Source: Vigna angularis | Lineage: Eukaryota > Streptophyta > Magnoliopsida > Fabales > Fabaceae | DNA length: 64,000 bases | NCBI RefSeq assembly: GCF_016808095.1 | Contig: NC_068980.1 | Location: 4,560,501 to 4,624,500, forward strand | Direction of reading: 5' to 3' | Shown here: piece by piece, positions 38,901 through 55,307 of the stretch | Layout: each line of letters starts with the position of its first letter | Position numbering within the stretch: the first letter of the stretch is position 1 | Made by a program: the position numbers and the translations under genes | Notes under the pieces: generated by a model | Seen by the model: the letters and a program-made list of their open reading frames with translations, nothing else | What the model was told of the DNA's origin: nothing | Databases searched by the model: none

Positions 38901-40291
38901 ATAGATAATGAACTGTGAGTATTTTAATACTTGTTTATAAATTAATCAAACACATGTATCATATTATTTATATTTACAAATATTCATTATTTGTAAGAAA
39001 TTAAAATTTAATTTATATTTTATTAAATTTAATTTAATTAAAATTAAAAGTAATTTATATATTATTAGGTTAAATATAATTATATTATATTTTATATTTT
39101 GTAATTTTATTAATTTTATTTTAAAAATTTATAAATTTTTTTCTTTTAAAAATCCAACTGTATTCACCCATATTCTTAGATTTTAAAATACATGCTAGTG
39201 TCTTTTAAATAAATATCTAATGAATGATAAGATGGATAACAAATACATTTTCTTTTTATTGTAAATCACAAAGCCGATAAATACTATATGTATTTAATTT
39301 GATCTATTGTGATCCTTAATTAAGACCTGTTTTAGTGTTTATTTAGTTTACTAAGCTTTTTTTTTTTTAAACGATAAACTTTTATTTAAAAAATGTTAAA
39401 AATCACTAAATTGAAATTGATTTACAATTTGTATGAAATGGTATGCCAGTATTGATAACAAATAATCACTTCAAAAGCAGGTTATTAGCGTGAATGGGAC
39501 TTATCACTTTAAATGCAAAATAAATTGGACACGAATATATATATTTGCATTGATGTGATAAAAAAAAAAAAAGTCACCACTTAGGTTATATCACTGTACT
39601 GTTTAATCCAGAAGTTGATGGTTTGAAGTTAGCTCTTATTTTGTATATAAAATGAATGTGACATGAAGACGAATCATAAAACAAATATAGTCGTTGATAA
39701 GACTAAGGATGTCTTTCTTTTTATATTTTGTTTTTTAATAATAAAATACAAAAGTTGCAATAGAAATTTATGACGCTAAATTTTTATTTTGAAAAACGTT
39801 TTCTACAAGTTATAATTATCGATTTTGGCTTATGATATACATTTAAATTAATGTATAATAATAAAAGTCATCGCTTAGCTATATGTTATGTGACTTTACA
39901 TTTGAATATATAAGTTGATATAATTGAAGTTAAACCTAAACTAACCAGATTAATTAGTCAATAGAAGGGATGGAAATGGAATTATAAGGATTGAGATCCA
40001 TGATATAATACACGATTATCAAGTTCATAAGAGTTTGGAGTGATAAGTTCGAATATTATGTAAACTCGTTTAAGTTATTGAGCATGCAGAAATATTGTAT
40101 TTCCTTCAAGAAGTTGATGCTAATATTTTAAAATTATTCATAACTATTGTTTCTTACGATATATGTCAAAACATTAAAGAGTAGTATGATTTTATTTAAT
40201 AGTAGGTTTATAGAAAATAATAATAATAAATTGAAAGGATTAACATATTTCACATATGAAATGAATTTTTTTATCCTAAACAATAATTTAT

Positions 40292-40298
<7 letters not shown>

Positions 40299-40350
<52 letters not shown>
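40299..40350. repeat. (AT)26 microsatellite
   Basis: An uninterrupted AT run. The Tyr/Ile alternation of the 70-codon frame across it is an artefact. Confidence 0.95.
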
Positions 40351-40354
<4 letters not shown>

Positions 40355-40605
40355 GTTAATTTTGTAAACTTACACTACTTAATATTTTCAAAAGATAAGA
40401 AATCAATTAATTGAATTGTCATTTAATAGGTAACATAGTAAGAAAATTACTAGATAAGAGGTAAATTTAAAGACCCGAAACAATTATACTAGTTATACTT
40501 CAATTAATAAACTAAAAATCATGGGTAAAATAGTTATTATAAATAATAATATTTTTTTTCTATCATATATCTTTTAAAAACAAAATCGCAATCCACATTT
40601 TAAAA

Positions 40606-40675
40606 TCTTGATGAAATTATATATTTTAAAATGAATAATCATGATGAAATTATATATTTTAAACTGAATAATCTT
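40606..40675. repeat. 34 bp tandem duplication
   Basis: Two adjacent copies of TGATGAAATTATATATTTTAAA.TGAATAATC next to the foldback element. Confidence 0.75.
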
Positions 40676-40846
40676 TTTAAATTTAATTATTATATATTTA
40701 ATATATTATTTATTTTAAAGTGTAGAATTTTATCATGGTTTTATATTTAAAAGATACATTAAATATGGAAGGATAAAAAAATATTTAAACTACAGTTCAC
40801 ATTCTAAAATAAATAATACCTTAAATATATAATAATTAACTTTAAA
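40674..40846. mobile_element. Small foldback / MITE-like element
   Basis: The left arm 40674-40726 and right arm 40795-40846 are inverted copies, about 85-90% complementary by eye, separated by ~70 bases. It is AT-rich and has no coding content. A related TTAA..TTTAAAAAT..AAAAGTTAA segment is duplicated directly afterwards (40838-40930). The family is not identified. Confidence 0.5.
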
Positions 40847-42028
40847 AATATAAAAGTTAAGATTGAAATACCTTAGGTATTATATATAATAGTTAACCTT
40901 AAAAATCTAAAAGTTAATATTGAAATACCTTATTTTAGCAAGGAACATGTTATTTTGAACATAAATAAGTATGATTACTAGACTATATATCCAGAAATTT
41001 AAACACTATCAAAATGATAATATTAAAGAATTTAATGGTTGAAAAAATAAATGTTATGTTATAGGTAAAATCAATTAAATAATAGTATAACAATTTAATA
41101 CCCACTGTAACACATAAATTCAGCTGTCCCTTTTGTTTAAAGTAGAGACAGGGAGACAGTATCCTATACAAACTCTATCCGTTACCATTGAAAGAGGAGA
41201 GAATAACAAAAAGAAAGTTGAAAACGTGAGATTCACGAATAAAACACGACAAATTTCATAAATACTAAAATCCCAATAAATTAATTACAGCTATTATTAT
41301 TGTCACAATCACTTCTCCTTTCCTATCTCTGTCTCTTTTCTGTACCATACCAATCACTGTACCTTCACTGTTCAATTATCCATATAAATAAAATATTTTA
41401 AATTATCTTTAATCTAAAAGTCATAATAAATGTTAATTTACTATTTCTGTCGTGTAAATATATGTTGGTGACTGAATTATGTATAATCATATACTATACA
41501 TATAAATTAGGCACAAAGTACCATACACATAAAATATAGCAAAAGATAAGTACCTTACCTCATCAATTTATTATTTTACGAACAAAAAACACAAAAACAA
41601 AGGAATCCCAATGATCAACCTAACGTGTTTATTACTTATTATTTCTTTCTTTTCTATAAATTTTCTTTCAACCTACTACCATGTTATTGTATACATAACA
41701 ACTACGAAGAAAATGTTTCAGAGAAGATAAAATAAATTAATTAACCCCTTCATATCGTGTGTGATACTGCAATTATAATTTAATTATGATGCTAAGTTAC
41801 CAGAACTAATTGTTTAAGCATTCGGATAAGCATTCCAACTTCTAGTTATAAGAGACTTCAGTGGAATTCCTTATTTAACTTTTTTATTAATAAGAACAGT
41901 GTTTTAAATTTCTTAAATTTAAAAAAAATACATATATGTAATAATATTTTTCTAATTTAAAAAATCGTATTCATGAAATTTATATAATTGATAAAGAACA
42001 TTTCTTATAAATTTTAGAAATATATAGT

Positions 42029-42046
42029 AGAGAGAGAGAGAGAGAG
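42029..42046. repeat. (GA)n tract
   Basis: AG repeated nine times, followed by TGAGTG. Confidence 0.9.
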
Positions 42047-42864
42047 TGAGTGTTGTGTTTGTTCACGAAAACAGAAATAATAAGAAGGTTCAAGAAACTT
42101 GTGGTTACTTATTTTCTGGTAGCAAGCATGATTGTGAAAGCACACCAAATTTAACCTATTGGGAGGACCACTCACTTTTGTTCTTATTCGTTCTCGATTT
42201 CAATGGATTATCATGAAGGTTAACACGCAAACTAGTTCGTGAAAGTTTACCAATTTATTATTTTGCAATTAAAATTCTGACAAAATAACTTTTCTACTAA
42301 ATTAATCAGAACGAAACATAATCCCAAAAATTAAAGGAAATGCAGCGTAGTATGATCAAACTTGTTGTGGTTTTGCTGTTTTTACAGTTAATCCATAAAT
42401 TCAAGTGCTTCAAACTATACTCATTTGATGGTTTGGTGCGTGAAAGAAAGAGCAATAATTAGTCGTGGAAAACTTGGTTACGAAAGTGAAGTGCTTGAAA
42501 CTGTAGTTATTTTGATAAGGCATGCGGAACAGAGGCAACGAGTGGTGAATTTGATGAGAAAATTACAGCAGCAAAAGAAAAAAATTGGATAATGAAGCAT
42601 GACATGATATGATGGAATAGAGAAGTGAATACAAGAGGGGATACTTGGAAGAAAAGAAAAAGGGATAAAAATACACCCTTGACATGATAATAAAAGCATT
42701 CTTATCTACAAATTCAAGAGCCCACGGTATCTGGTTTTCCCAAAGCCCACGGGTAAGGGAAAAAGCCAAAAGGAACTCCAAGAGAGGGACCTGTAGACAG
42801 ACTTCAACTGAAACACTGTTATTGTTTTGGGTGACAGCACAAATCATAATCTGGGTGGATAAGC

Positions 42865-44005
42865 TTATGCGTTGCTCCTGAAGGATCCAAGGGCCTTTAT
42901 AGCTGCAGCTCTCAGAATGTATTGGTGGTAGAATGCAGCCGCCACAGCTCCAGCAAACGGTCCAACCCAGTAAATCCACTGAAAATCGATAAGCACAACC
43001 GTTAAAAATTCGTTTTTCTTTCATTGGAAAAAAAAAAAACATCAAATTTAAGGTTAATTAATTAACTTACTTGGTCGTCCCAGACTTTGTCATCGTTGAA
43101 GATCACAGCTGGTCCGAAACTCCTTGCAGGGTTAATGCCGGTTCCAGTGATAGGGATTGTAGCCAAGTGAACCATGAAGACGGCAAACCCAATGGGAAGG
43201 GGTGCCAGTACCTTTTATTTGTTTATAATTTAAAAGTGAGTCAATAAGAGAAAGAAAAACTAGATTTAAATTTAATGATAAACGAGGTAAGGTAAGAGAT
43301 GGTGTGCTTACAGGAACATGAGAGTCCCTGGCGTTTCTCTTAGGATCGGTGGCGGAGAAAACGGTGTAGACAAGAACAAAGGTACCGATGATTTCGGCAC
43401 CCACGGCAGTGCCTTTGTTGTAGCCAGCGCTCACAGAGTTAGCCCCTCCACCGTACCTGTTGTAGTAAGATTTTTGGAACCCCTTCGCCAACCCAGCACC
43501 GCAGATTGCGCCGGCGCACTGTGCCACCATGTACAGCAACGCCCTCACCAACGACACCTTGCGCCCCAGGAACAACCCCAGCGTCACGGCAGGGTTGATG
43601 TGGCCCCCTGATACAGAATATCAAAAGGTTAACTAATTGGAGCAGTAAAAACATTGAGTACGAGGTGTTCGACGAAAGTTCAACTTTTGTACCAGAGATG
43701 CCGGCGGTGCAGTAAACGAGGATGAAGATCATGCCACCGAAGGCCCAAGCGATGCCCAAAATGCCTACCCCGTCGCACTCGGTGGTACCGGCGATATTGG
43801 GGTCGGTCTGTCTCTTGTAGCCGATAATGGTCAAGACAGTGATGTAAAGGAAGAGGAGGGTGGCTATGAATTCGGCTATGGCGGCTCTGTACAAGGACCA
43901 CTTGGTGAGCTCATCGGGGTCGAACAACGGCGTGGGAGGCGGGTCGTGGTAGTCCTTGGCGGAGTATTCGGGTTGCTCCGTGACCTGCTCAACGTCTTTG
44001 GCCAT
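42865..44005 (-). CDS. PIP2: Plasma-membrane aquaporin, PIP2 type
   Basis: A water channel of the plasma membrane. Exons in transcription order: 44005-43693, 43607-43312, 43211-43071, 42978-42865. They give 287 residues, the normal PIP2 length and the usual four-exon PIP structure. The short N-terminus with a DVE-type acidic export motif and the long C-terminus mark PIP2 rather than PIP1. The two NPA boxes are N109-P-A111 (GHINPAVT) and N230-P-A232 (GINPARS). The narrow filter of water-selective PIPs is present at H218, T227 and R233, with the TM2 Phe in [10 protein letters not shown]. Loop D has RNARDSHVP with H201, the gating histidine of the family. The C-terminal GSFRSNA holds the conserved phosphoserines S282 and S285. 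All residues are intact. A weak TATA-like element lies at 44091-44097 (minus). Confidence 0.97.
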
Positions 44006-44090
44006 TGGAAGAAGGAATGTAGGAAAAGAGTTGCAGAGGAGAAGAGGGTAGTGTAGTTGGAGTGAGGGTTTGGAGAAGAAAGGTGGTAGG

Positions 44091-44097
44091 TATTTAA
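44091..44097 (-). promoter_or_regulatory. Possible TATA box of the PIP2 gene
   Basis: Minus-strand TTAAATA about 86 bases upstream of the start codon, a non-canonical match. Confidence 0.35.
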
Positions 44098-47734
<3,637 letters not shown>

Positions 47735-48109
47735 TACACCTCCAACCATTTTATTCTATATTTTCAAATATTTTTAAAATTCAAAAACTATCTTTTGCAA
47801 CTCAAAAAAAATCCAACCCCTATCTTTTGTGTTTCAACGGATTTCAAAATTCGTTAAAAAAAATTAAATTTATTGAAGGATTTTTTAAAGTTTCAATCGA
47901 TTTTGAAATTCATTAACGGATTTTTTCTTTATCACATCTCAAAATGCGTTGAAGGATTTTTTTCAATAAAGTATTTGAAAAGTCCTTCATTTGAAGAAAA
48001 ATTTCTTTAACCAATTTCGAAATCTATTAAAAAAATCTTTCGAATGAATTTTGAAATCTATTAAAGAAAAACGTAATTTTTAAAACTATTTTTAAAAATT
48101 GGAGGTGTA
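47735..48109. mobile_element. Putative MITE-like inverted-repeat element
   Basis: It starts TACACCTCCAA (47735-47745) and ends with the exact complement TTGGAGGTGTA (48099-48109). Further inward, AT-rich complementarity is weaker. The interior contains diverged repeats of AACGGATTTTGAAATTCATTAA. No target duplication is certain. Confidence 0.45.
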
Positions 48110-48435
48110 TAATGAAATATTTGGAATTGTAGAAGAATCACTTTTCTTATATTTTCAGCAATTCTGATAAAATTGAAATATATTGACCGTACAAAGTTGG
48201 AAACTGTAGAGCCCAATAGAAGATTCATTTACTGGAAGAAGAAATAGTAGCCCAATTGATTAACAAATTATGCTTTAAAAAGGCCCGCACAGAACTTCCA
48301 AACGGGCTTTTTTCAATGCAAAAAGTACCTAAACGAAGAAGTAATAAAAAAGCACGTCTCATTGCTCTTTGACAGAACATGGACGCAAAAATAAGTTATG
48401 TACATTGTGATGGCAGCAAGTTTTGGCCCTACAAA

Positions 48436-48648
48436 CTAGGGTTGTAGGGTTCCCTTGCAATGCTTAACCCTAATGCGAAGAGCTTTTGGGTATTGAAACA
48501 ATTCTTCTTCATCATCAAATTCTTCATCGTTGTTCTCCACTATGGTCTCTAACCTCGGACTACTTCGACTCTTCATAGGAAACTCCAAATGCGAAGGTGC
48601 AACCTCGTTCCATGCCATCATTATATTCTGCTTCACCTCTTTCGCCAT
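48436..48648 (-). CDS. Small acidic hypothetical protein
   Basis: A 70-residue frame beginning MAKEVKQNIMMAWNEV, with a serine/arginine patch (SRSSPRLE), an acidic stretch (ENNDEEFDDEEE) at about 38-50 and a basic C-terminus ending KGTLQP. Two things favour a real gene: base composition differs from the AT-rich flanks, and the 5' side shows a plausible UTR intron (minus strand CTCTG|GTAAGC at about 48705, acceptor TTGATAG at about 48661, a few bases before the ATG). I do not recognise a family. It has no signal peptide or membrane segment. It may be a lineage-restricted small protein, or one exon of a longer gene. Confidence 0.45.
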   Translation of the reverse strand: MAKEVKQNIMMAWNEVAPSHLEFPMKSRSSPRLETIVENNDEEFDDEEELFQYPKALRIRVKHCKGTLQP

Positions 48649-48808
48649 CGTAACTTTTTTCTATCAATCAATACGATATGATCAACGCTGATAATCTTCG
48701 CTTACCAGAGCTTTTTGTGCATTGATCTCTCTCTGTTTTTTAATGGAACACAGAGAGAGATGATAAAGCAGAAAAACAACTGTTAATACGAAACTCAACC
48801 AAACTTTG

Positions 48809-48890
48809 TTGATGAAAACTATCGATTAATGAAAATTATTGATTGATGAAAACTATCGATTCATGAAAACTGTTGATTCATGAAAACTAC
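48809..48890. repeat. 17 bp tandem repeat, about five units
   Basis: Units TTGATGAAAACTATCGA, TTAATGAAAATTATTGA, TTGATGAAAACTATCGA, TTCATGAAAACTGTTGA and a partial TTCATGAAAACTAC, end to end. The array lies 160-240 bases upstream of the small acidic gene, in its probable promoter. Confidence 0.9.
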
Positions 48891-49946
48891 ATTTATAAAG
48901 TTTGCCGTTGAAAACTAATGGATAAGAGGAAACTTAGGGAAATTTAGTGGCTATTGGCTTAAGATGAAGATGAGAAATCTGAGAGGACGGAATTTATTCC
49001 TGGTTTAGAAACATAATTTACAAAATAACTTAATATAACTAACAGAAACACATGAACTAGCGTTTCATTTTTTATTATTATAAAATAAATAATGATTTAA
49101 AAGGATAAAGTGATAAAATAATTAAATTTAAATTAACAGTTATTTAAAAGATAACAAAATATAATTGTTTTAATTTAAAATAACAATTATATAAAGAATA
49201 AATTAAAAAAAAAACGTGTAAAAACAATCCTCTACAAAGAGACGCAAGGAATTTTGTAAACTCCTCTTCAATTTTATCACCAATAAATAAAGTTCTTAAC
49301 TTTTCAAATAAAATACTTTTTCTCAGAAAAAAAAAACAAATGATTGGCCAATGATTAAACTTCTAGAATTTTCAAATAAAAGAGTTTTTCCCAACTAACA
49401 ATTATGCATAATTGCATATAAATTGTGCCAATTTGATCCAAAATTATTCTACTTCATTTTTCATACATATAAATGAGTAATTCAATTCTAAATAAGGCCA
49501 TCTTTAACCGATTTGATTTGGTTGCAATGTTCTACATTTTTAACTATCAAATATACAACATATCCCACTTAGAATTTCACTTACACAATTTGTAAATTTG
49601 ATTAAATTCATCACTTTCAACAATTCAACATCTCGTTTATAAAATGCTTTACTAACTAGTGTTGTCTATAAAAAATTACAAATTATATTGCATAGAATTA
49701 TTGTTATAAATATCGAAAAAATAACCATGTTTTATAGTATTCATATCTAAACTTAAAACACTTTAAATACTTTTAAGCAAAGCACATTTCTTGTACAAAA
49801 CTCGACATAGTGACTAAGTCACGTTCACCATCCAAAATCATCCACTAATGTGTAATCAAAACTTTAAATAGTTTTCTTACCTTTATAACATGTTTAAGTA
49901 AGATTAAACTCTCAACTTTATTTGTAACACAAGAAGATTAAACATA
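48891..49946. other. Intergenic, AT-rich, no gene seen
   Basis: About 1 kb of AT-rich DNA between the small acidic gene and the CACTA-like element. No ORF with features was found. Confidence 0.5.
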
Positions 49947-50782
49947 CATTAGTACAAAAATCATGTACAACATTGAATATTTTGGGCTTTTAACGGCGAA
50001 ATTGCGAATGACGTCATATCAGGAGACGTTAAATTAACGTCGAATTTTCTCAATATTCGACGTTAATCAATTTTTTTTAATTAATTATGATTTTTTTTAC
50101 AACTCTACAAAACCTAAAAAGTAGAAAAACAACACATTTTAGTTTTTGGTAATATAAAGCATGAACTATGAACGTGTAGTGTAGCATCAACAACAAATAA
50201 TAATAACCAACAACAAATAAGTTGAATCAAACAACAACAAACAAGTTCAACTAAACAACAACAAACAAGTTCAACAAAAGAACAACAAACAAGTTCAACA
50301 CACAAGTTCTTCAAAACGAAAACGAAAACTAACCTTCAAAAACTGGGTTCGTCGAAATAAAGTTTCGTCACCGGTGAGAGAGAAAGCAGAATGCGCCTAT
50401 GAAGGACAAGAACACGAAAATAATCGGTTAAAACAAACAAAAATCACACATAAAGTAGTTAATTAACATGCATTTGTATCAAATGAAAGAAAGATTACAC
50501 ATGATGCTCATCAAACTTCGTTCGAGAAAAGTTTGAGAAGAGAAGAGGGTATCGCGCGCTAAGATAAAGTGAATGAATTTTCAATCTCCCTCTTAATTTT
50601 TTATTGAATTCACTAACCTTTTGACGTCGAATTTAAATATATCGTTTTACGTTGAATTACAATTCTAAACGACGTTTAATAATTGCATTTATTTATAAAA
50701 AATGTGACCGCTCATTTTTAAATTGGCTATTCAGTGGTTTGACGTTGAATGAGTGACATTATACGTTGTTTTTGTACTAATG
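49947..50782. mobile_element. Non-autonomous CACTA-like element
   Basis: It begins CATTAGTACAAAAA and ends with the inverse TTTTTGTACTAATG, one base from the canonical CACTAGTACAAAAA terminus of En/Spm elements, and is flanked by a 3 bp duplication ATA (49944-49946 and 50783-50785). The subterminal regions carry many GACGTC/AACGTCGAA-type words in both orientations, as expected for transposase-binding repeats. The 836 bp length leaves no room for a transposase, and the only long frame (50114-50314, minus) is a low-complexity repeat. It shares its body with the inverted copy at 62.7-63.4 kb. Confidence 0.75.
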
Positions 50783-50785
50783 ATA

Positions 50786-53093
50786 TACATAAATCGATGT
50801 TATAAATATTTCGTCAGACTAACAAAAAATCATTTTTATCCTAGAAATTTCACATGTTAACCTTATGCAATCCCTCCCATAAAACAAATTAAGAAGAAAA
50901 AAAACTTACTATAAAAGAATTTATTAACAGAAGCATTATACGCTCCACTAGGATTTGTATAGTACACTTAAGTCTATGTAAGGATGAACAATTATGGTAG
51001 AAATCTAAAGAGAAACTTGGAAAATATATTTTAAATAATAAATTTGTGTGATTTGAGTTGGAAAATGCTGATGTAAATAGATTCTCATTAAAATTATTAT
51101 TTTCCTAATTATATTCGCACACTATTTTTTAAATAATTGACGAAATATAAATATAGCTATAAAAACTCTATAATAGTAATGTCATAAAAAGAATTATTTT
51201 CTTATTATTGTACATGTGTAGAAGAAAATAGGATTTATACTTAAAATAGGATTATCCCAACATTTATTTAATCACGCCTTAACGAAATTCTAAGATTGGA
51301 CTTGTACATAATATATTAAAATTATTTTAACTGAACTTGCATTTGTCTTATGAACATTTTGCATGAAATCATATATTATTTAAAGTCATTGTTGATGTCG
51401 AAAAAAAAAATACTAATCTTAGCAGCAAAATTTCTTTTAATTGAAGTATTTATGAAAATTTTAATTTTAATCAATAAAGCAGAGTAGATTAAGCAAAAGA
51501 TATAATGCAGTTGACCACGTCTTTGATATTTTATCTTCTGTTTGAATAATTTGTCTGAAACTTTGAATTCTGTTGAAAAATAATATTATCAATACTCAGG
51601 CATTAAAATATTTTTCTTTTAACCTCGCTATGTTACAATTTTAATTTCCCAAATTTTAATACAAAAAATAAAAACATCGTGCTCGTGATGTGTGTACTCT
51701 CAGATATCACTGTATAATTTTGATTTTATAAAAATATGAGTCTCCTATAGTTTTGTAAGGACTCCGTAAAGGAACGTATTAGGTTATGATTAGATAGCTT
51801 CAGCTGTATAATAATTTGTAGTCACGTATATTGATAAATATTTTCTTTATAAGTTAAAATTAACTTATTATGCATAGACTATTTATATATAAAATATATA
51901 TCTCATACTAACTTATAAGAAAATATATTCTTTAGAATACCTATAAATAAAGTTTTCCAATCATGGCAATAATCAAGAAACCTAACGAAATAAGAATGGA
52001 AAGAAGGAAACGTAGAAGAATTAAGTTAGAATGATAAGGTTGGATAGCTTGATTGCCCATACACATGACAACTCCCATTTGAAAGGTGTGGAATGGACCA
52101 AAGATAATGCTATTAAACTCAGCTTTTAGATATATTAAAATAAACTATTTATTGTTTCTTTATAAAATAAATATGTTAGATGGATGATAGAGAAACTTTA
52201 CATACAACTTTAAAAAATATTCCTTTCTCACATATAAATTTTTTACATTCATTTAATATTATTATTTCTTATTTTTTTACTTTTTTTTAAATATAAAAAT
52301 TTATTTTTTTATTACTATTTTATTGTTATGTATCAAAATTAACATAAAAATGTCTCATCTTACTGTTATTTTATAACTTTCTCATTTTAAGTGCAAATTT
52401 GTTTAAGCCAATGTACCAAATGCTTGAAAACCATTACATTTTTTGACCATAAAACTAATTCATATTCAACTTTTGAAAAACTTTGTTCCTCATGATTTTG
52501 AATGGTGGTAGTGACAGCAATATGGGACCATTTCAACTTTCAAGAAGCAATAAATGTGTACAAAAACGTAGCTCTCTCTAGTAATGCTATGGGAGTGGTG
52601 CGAAGTAGTGTGTTTTTCTCTTCTTTAACAACCTTCAAAAATACACATACCAAAAGGGTATCTCTGCAAATCATGATGAATTCAACATAAATTGACATAG
52701 CTATAGACAATAAAGGAAACTTACCATGCTAGATTGCAACATGCAAATTTGGCATAGCTATTAAGAAAATTAATGCATATAGCAATCATTATTAGATAAA
52801 TTGGAAACTTTAATCCATCATTCATACCAGCATAGCTTATTAAACTAAGTCTATCTATTTAACTCTATCAGAGCTATCCCACACCAAGAACACCCATAGT
52901 ATCTCTCTAACCAGCTTCAGAACATCAAACTTAAAAAAAAAATACCAAAATTGGCCAGATGGTAATTGAATTCAGTTTTCTTACACAGATTTTTAAATTT
53001 TAATGTTGTAAATAAAAGAAAAAAAAAGTAAAAATGACCACTCATAATAAAAATTAATTACAAATAAACTGACTCTTCTTCTACTAAAGAAAA

Positions 53094-53132
<39 letters not shown>

Positions 53133-55302
53133 CAATATTTAGTATTTGTTTGATTTATAATATTATTCGATGTCATATAAGAACACTTATAAATATTCAT
53201 ATTCAGTCTTACTATATGTCTTGAAATGAAAAAATTGTTAGAAATCTTACATTAGATAAACAAATTTATCTTACCTTTTGTGTCACAGGCAAAGTTGAAT
53301 TAAATTTAAATTCCCTTCTCAATAATAAATAAAAATTATAAATAAACACTTTTCACTCATAACATATTAAAACAAAGAAAATAGTATAACTGTTATTTTT
53401 TTTTCGTTTGAATTATTTTCTTAGATACTTCTTTCACTATTTATTAACCTGCTTGGCTAATTTAAAAATTAATTGCTGCATTTTTTTTTTCACAGATTGT
53501 GTACTTTTTGTTTAATTGGGCTCATTAAAATAGTTTTTCTAGAGGAATCTTCGTAGTCCTTCCACTTGATAAAACAGAGAACCCATGAGTTTTGATGGTA
53601 ATGAATAACGGTGTTTGTTTTTCAGAATGTCTGTAGCCTTTTCATAAGAATAATGTTAATAATGCATTTAGAATGTTAATTATAGAATTAAAAATGGTTA
53701 GATTTTATAAAAAAGGTATTGTTAATATGCCTCCTCATAATTTTCAACGTAATCCCATTACGATTTCGTATCCTTAAAATATTATTTTTTAATAAAGTTC
53801 TGATATGGTATAAATATAATTAGATACCAAATCCACTTTGTGAGAGCATACCACATTGATTATCAAGCTTTTGAAAGTTGATTTAGATGTGGCACACAAA
53901 TTATTAAAGCATGTGTGACCATATGTAAATATATCATAAAAAATAATTAATATTGATCATATCTTAAAAAATAACATGGTATTGTTATACAAGGAACAAT
54001 ATATATAATAGTATAGCGAATCTTTAACTTTTAGCAAATTAAAAAACTTCATCTAATTGCACCTTAAATATGTTTGTTAGGTATTGCAATTCTATATAAA
54101 TTGCAAACTTTAATCTCTCTACTTGTATAAGTTATTTCATTTACTTATTGAATTAAAGAAAAGAGAGAATGAAAAAGATATAATTTTGTATTTAAGTTAG
54201 TTGATGTGGTTGAATAAAAAATACGTAGTAAAATAAGATTTCTTAAGTGTAGTTAAATATAAATGAATATTTAAGTACATATTGAATGTCTTTTACCTAA
54301 AAACCCAACTTTAAAATGTTTACATATTATTTGACATCTAATTTTGTCCTTGATATTTATGATTTTTTTTTGTTAATCTTTCAAATTTATAATCATAACG
54401 TTTTAAAACTACACAAAAAAAAAAATCGATTTTTCAATGCAAGGAACCGAATAAAAAACTATTTAATTAAAACTTGTTCTATATTATTTTGATTGATATA
54501 AAATTATTAGAGAAAAATATCATTTAAGCTGTAACTTTATCATATTTTTTTTATCTTATATGAATACCCAATTTAACGTGTTTTGTATTAGAATGACTGA
54601 CAATAATTCTTTGACAACTATATATTAGCTAAATTGCTAAATTGACGTGTAATAAAGATACTATAACAGTTTAAACAAACAAAAAATGATACTATAATTA
54701 TTTTTGAAGTTTTATAAAATAAGGAAATCAAACATAATTGATATAACATGATATATAATACTAAATGAAATAAAAAAAAAAGGTGGTGTAAGGAAATTAT
54801 AATATAAAAAAGAGAAAAGTGACAAAGAGGCATAGTCATTGATCTTTAGATACAAATCTCACGATATAAAAAAAGGATATAAATTGTGGTTGGAATATTA
54901 TTTTGGTTATACTCTTTTTGGACAGCTAGTTAAGACATTCTTAATGCACTCACTTGCATTTAAAAGTAAAGTAATGGAAATGGCTTTAGAAAAATGTGAA
55001 AAGGAGGCTATGATTCATTGAGTCTCAATTGTCAAGCTAAAGTGGTGGACGAGATGCTTATGCTTTCAATTTTATTATATTCACATAACCTTATATATGA
55101 CTTCTACAAATCACTATCAAAAGTTTGGCACATATTCAACATATCAATAATTAAAGTTACATGTTAAACTGCTTTTTTTACTTCTTAGTTCAGGTAATGA
55201 ACCCAAGTTGCTACCATATCTAGGAAACAACGTAGGCTAATGCCCTACACTAGCTAAACTATTCTCATGCAAAAATATATAACTCAATTGGAAGTCATTA
55301 AC
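50786..55302. other. Long intergenic region, AT-rich, no gene seen
   Basis: About 4.5 kb of AT-rich DNA with a (TA)n run at 53102-53129 and homopolymers. Short frames at 52502-52690 and 54839-55021 lack any feature and are not called. Confidence 0.5.
53102..53129. repeat. (AT)14 microsatellite
   Basis: A simple AT run preceded by an A-tract. Confidence 0.9.
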
Positions 55303-55307
55303 ATTAT

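Larger units (their letters stand above)
35970..42864. other. Long gene-poor AT-rich region
   Basis: Nearly 7 kb with no supportable gene. Features seen: a less AT-rich patch at about 36950-37430 without a convincing frame; an (AT)n run at 40299-40350; a foldback element at 40674-40846; a (GA)n run at 42029-42046; and the 3' flank of the PIP2 gene from about 42600. Confidence 0.5.
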
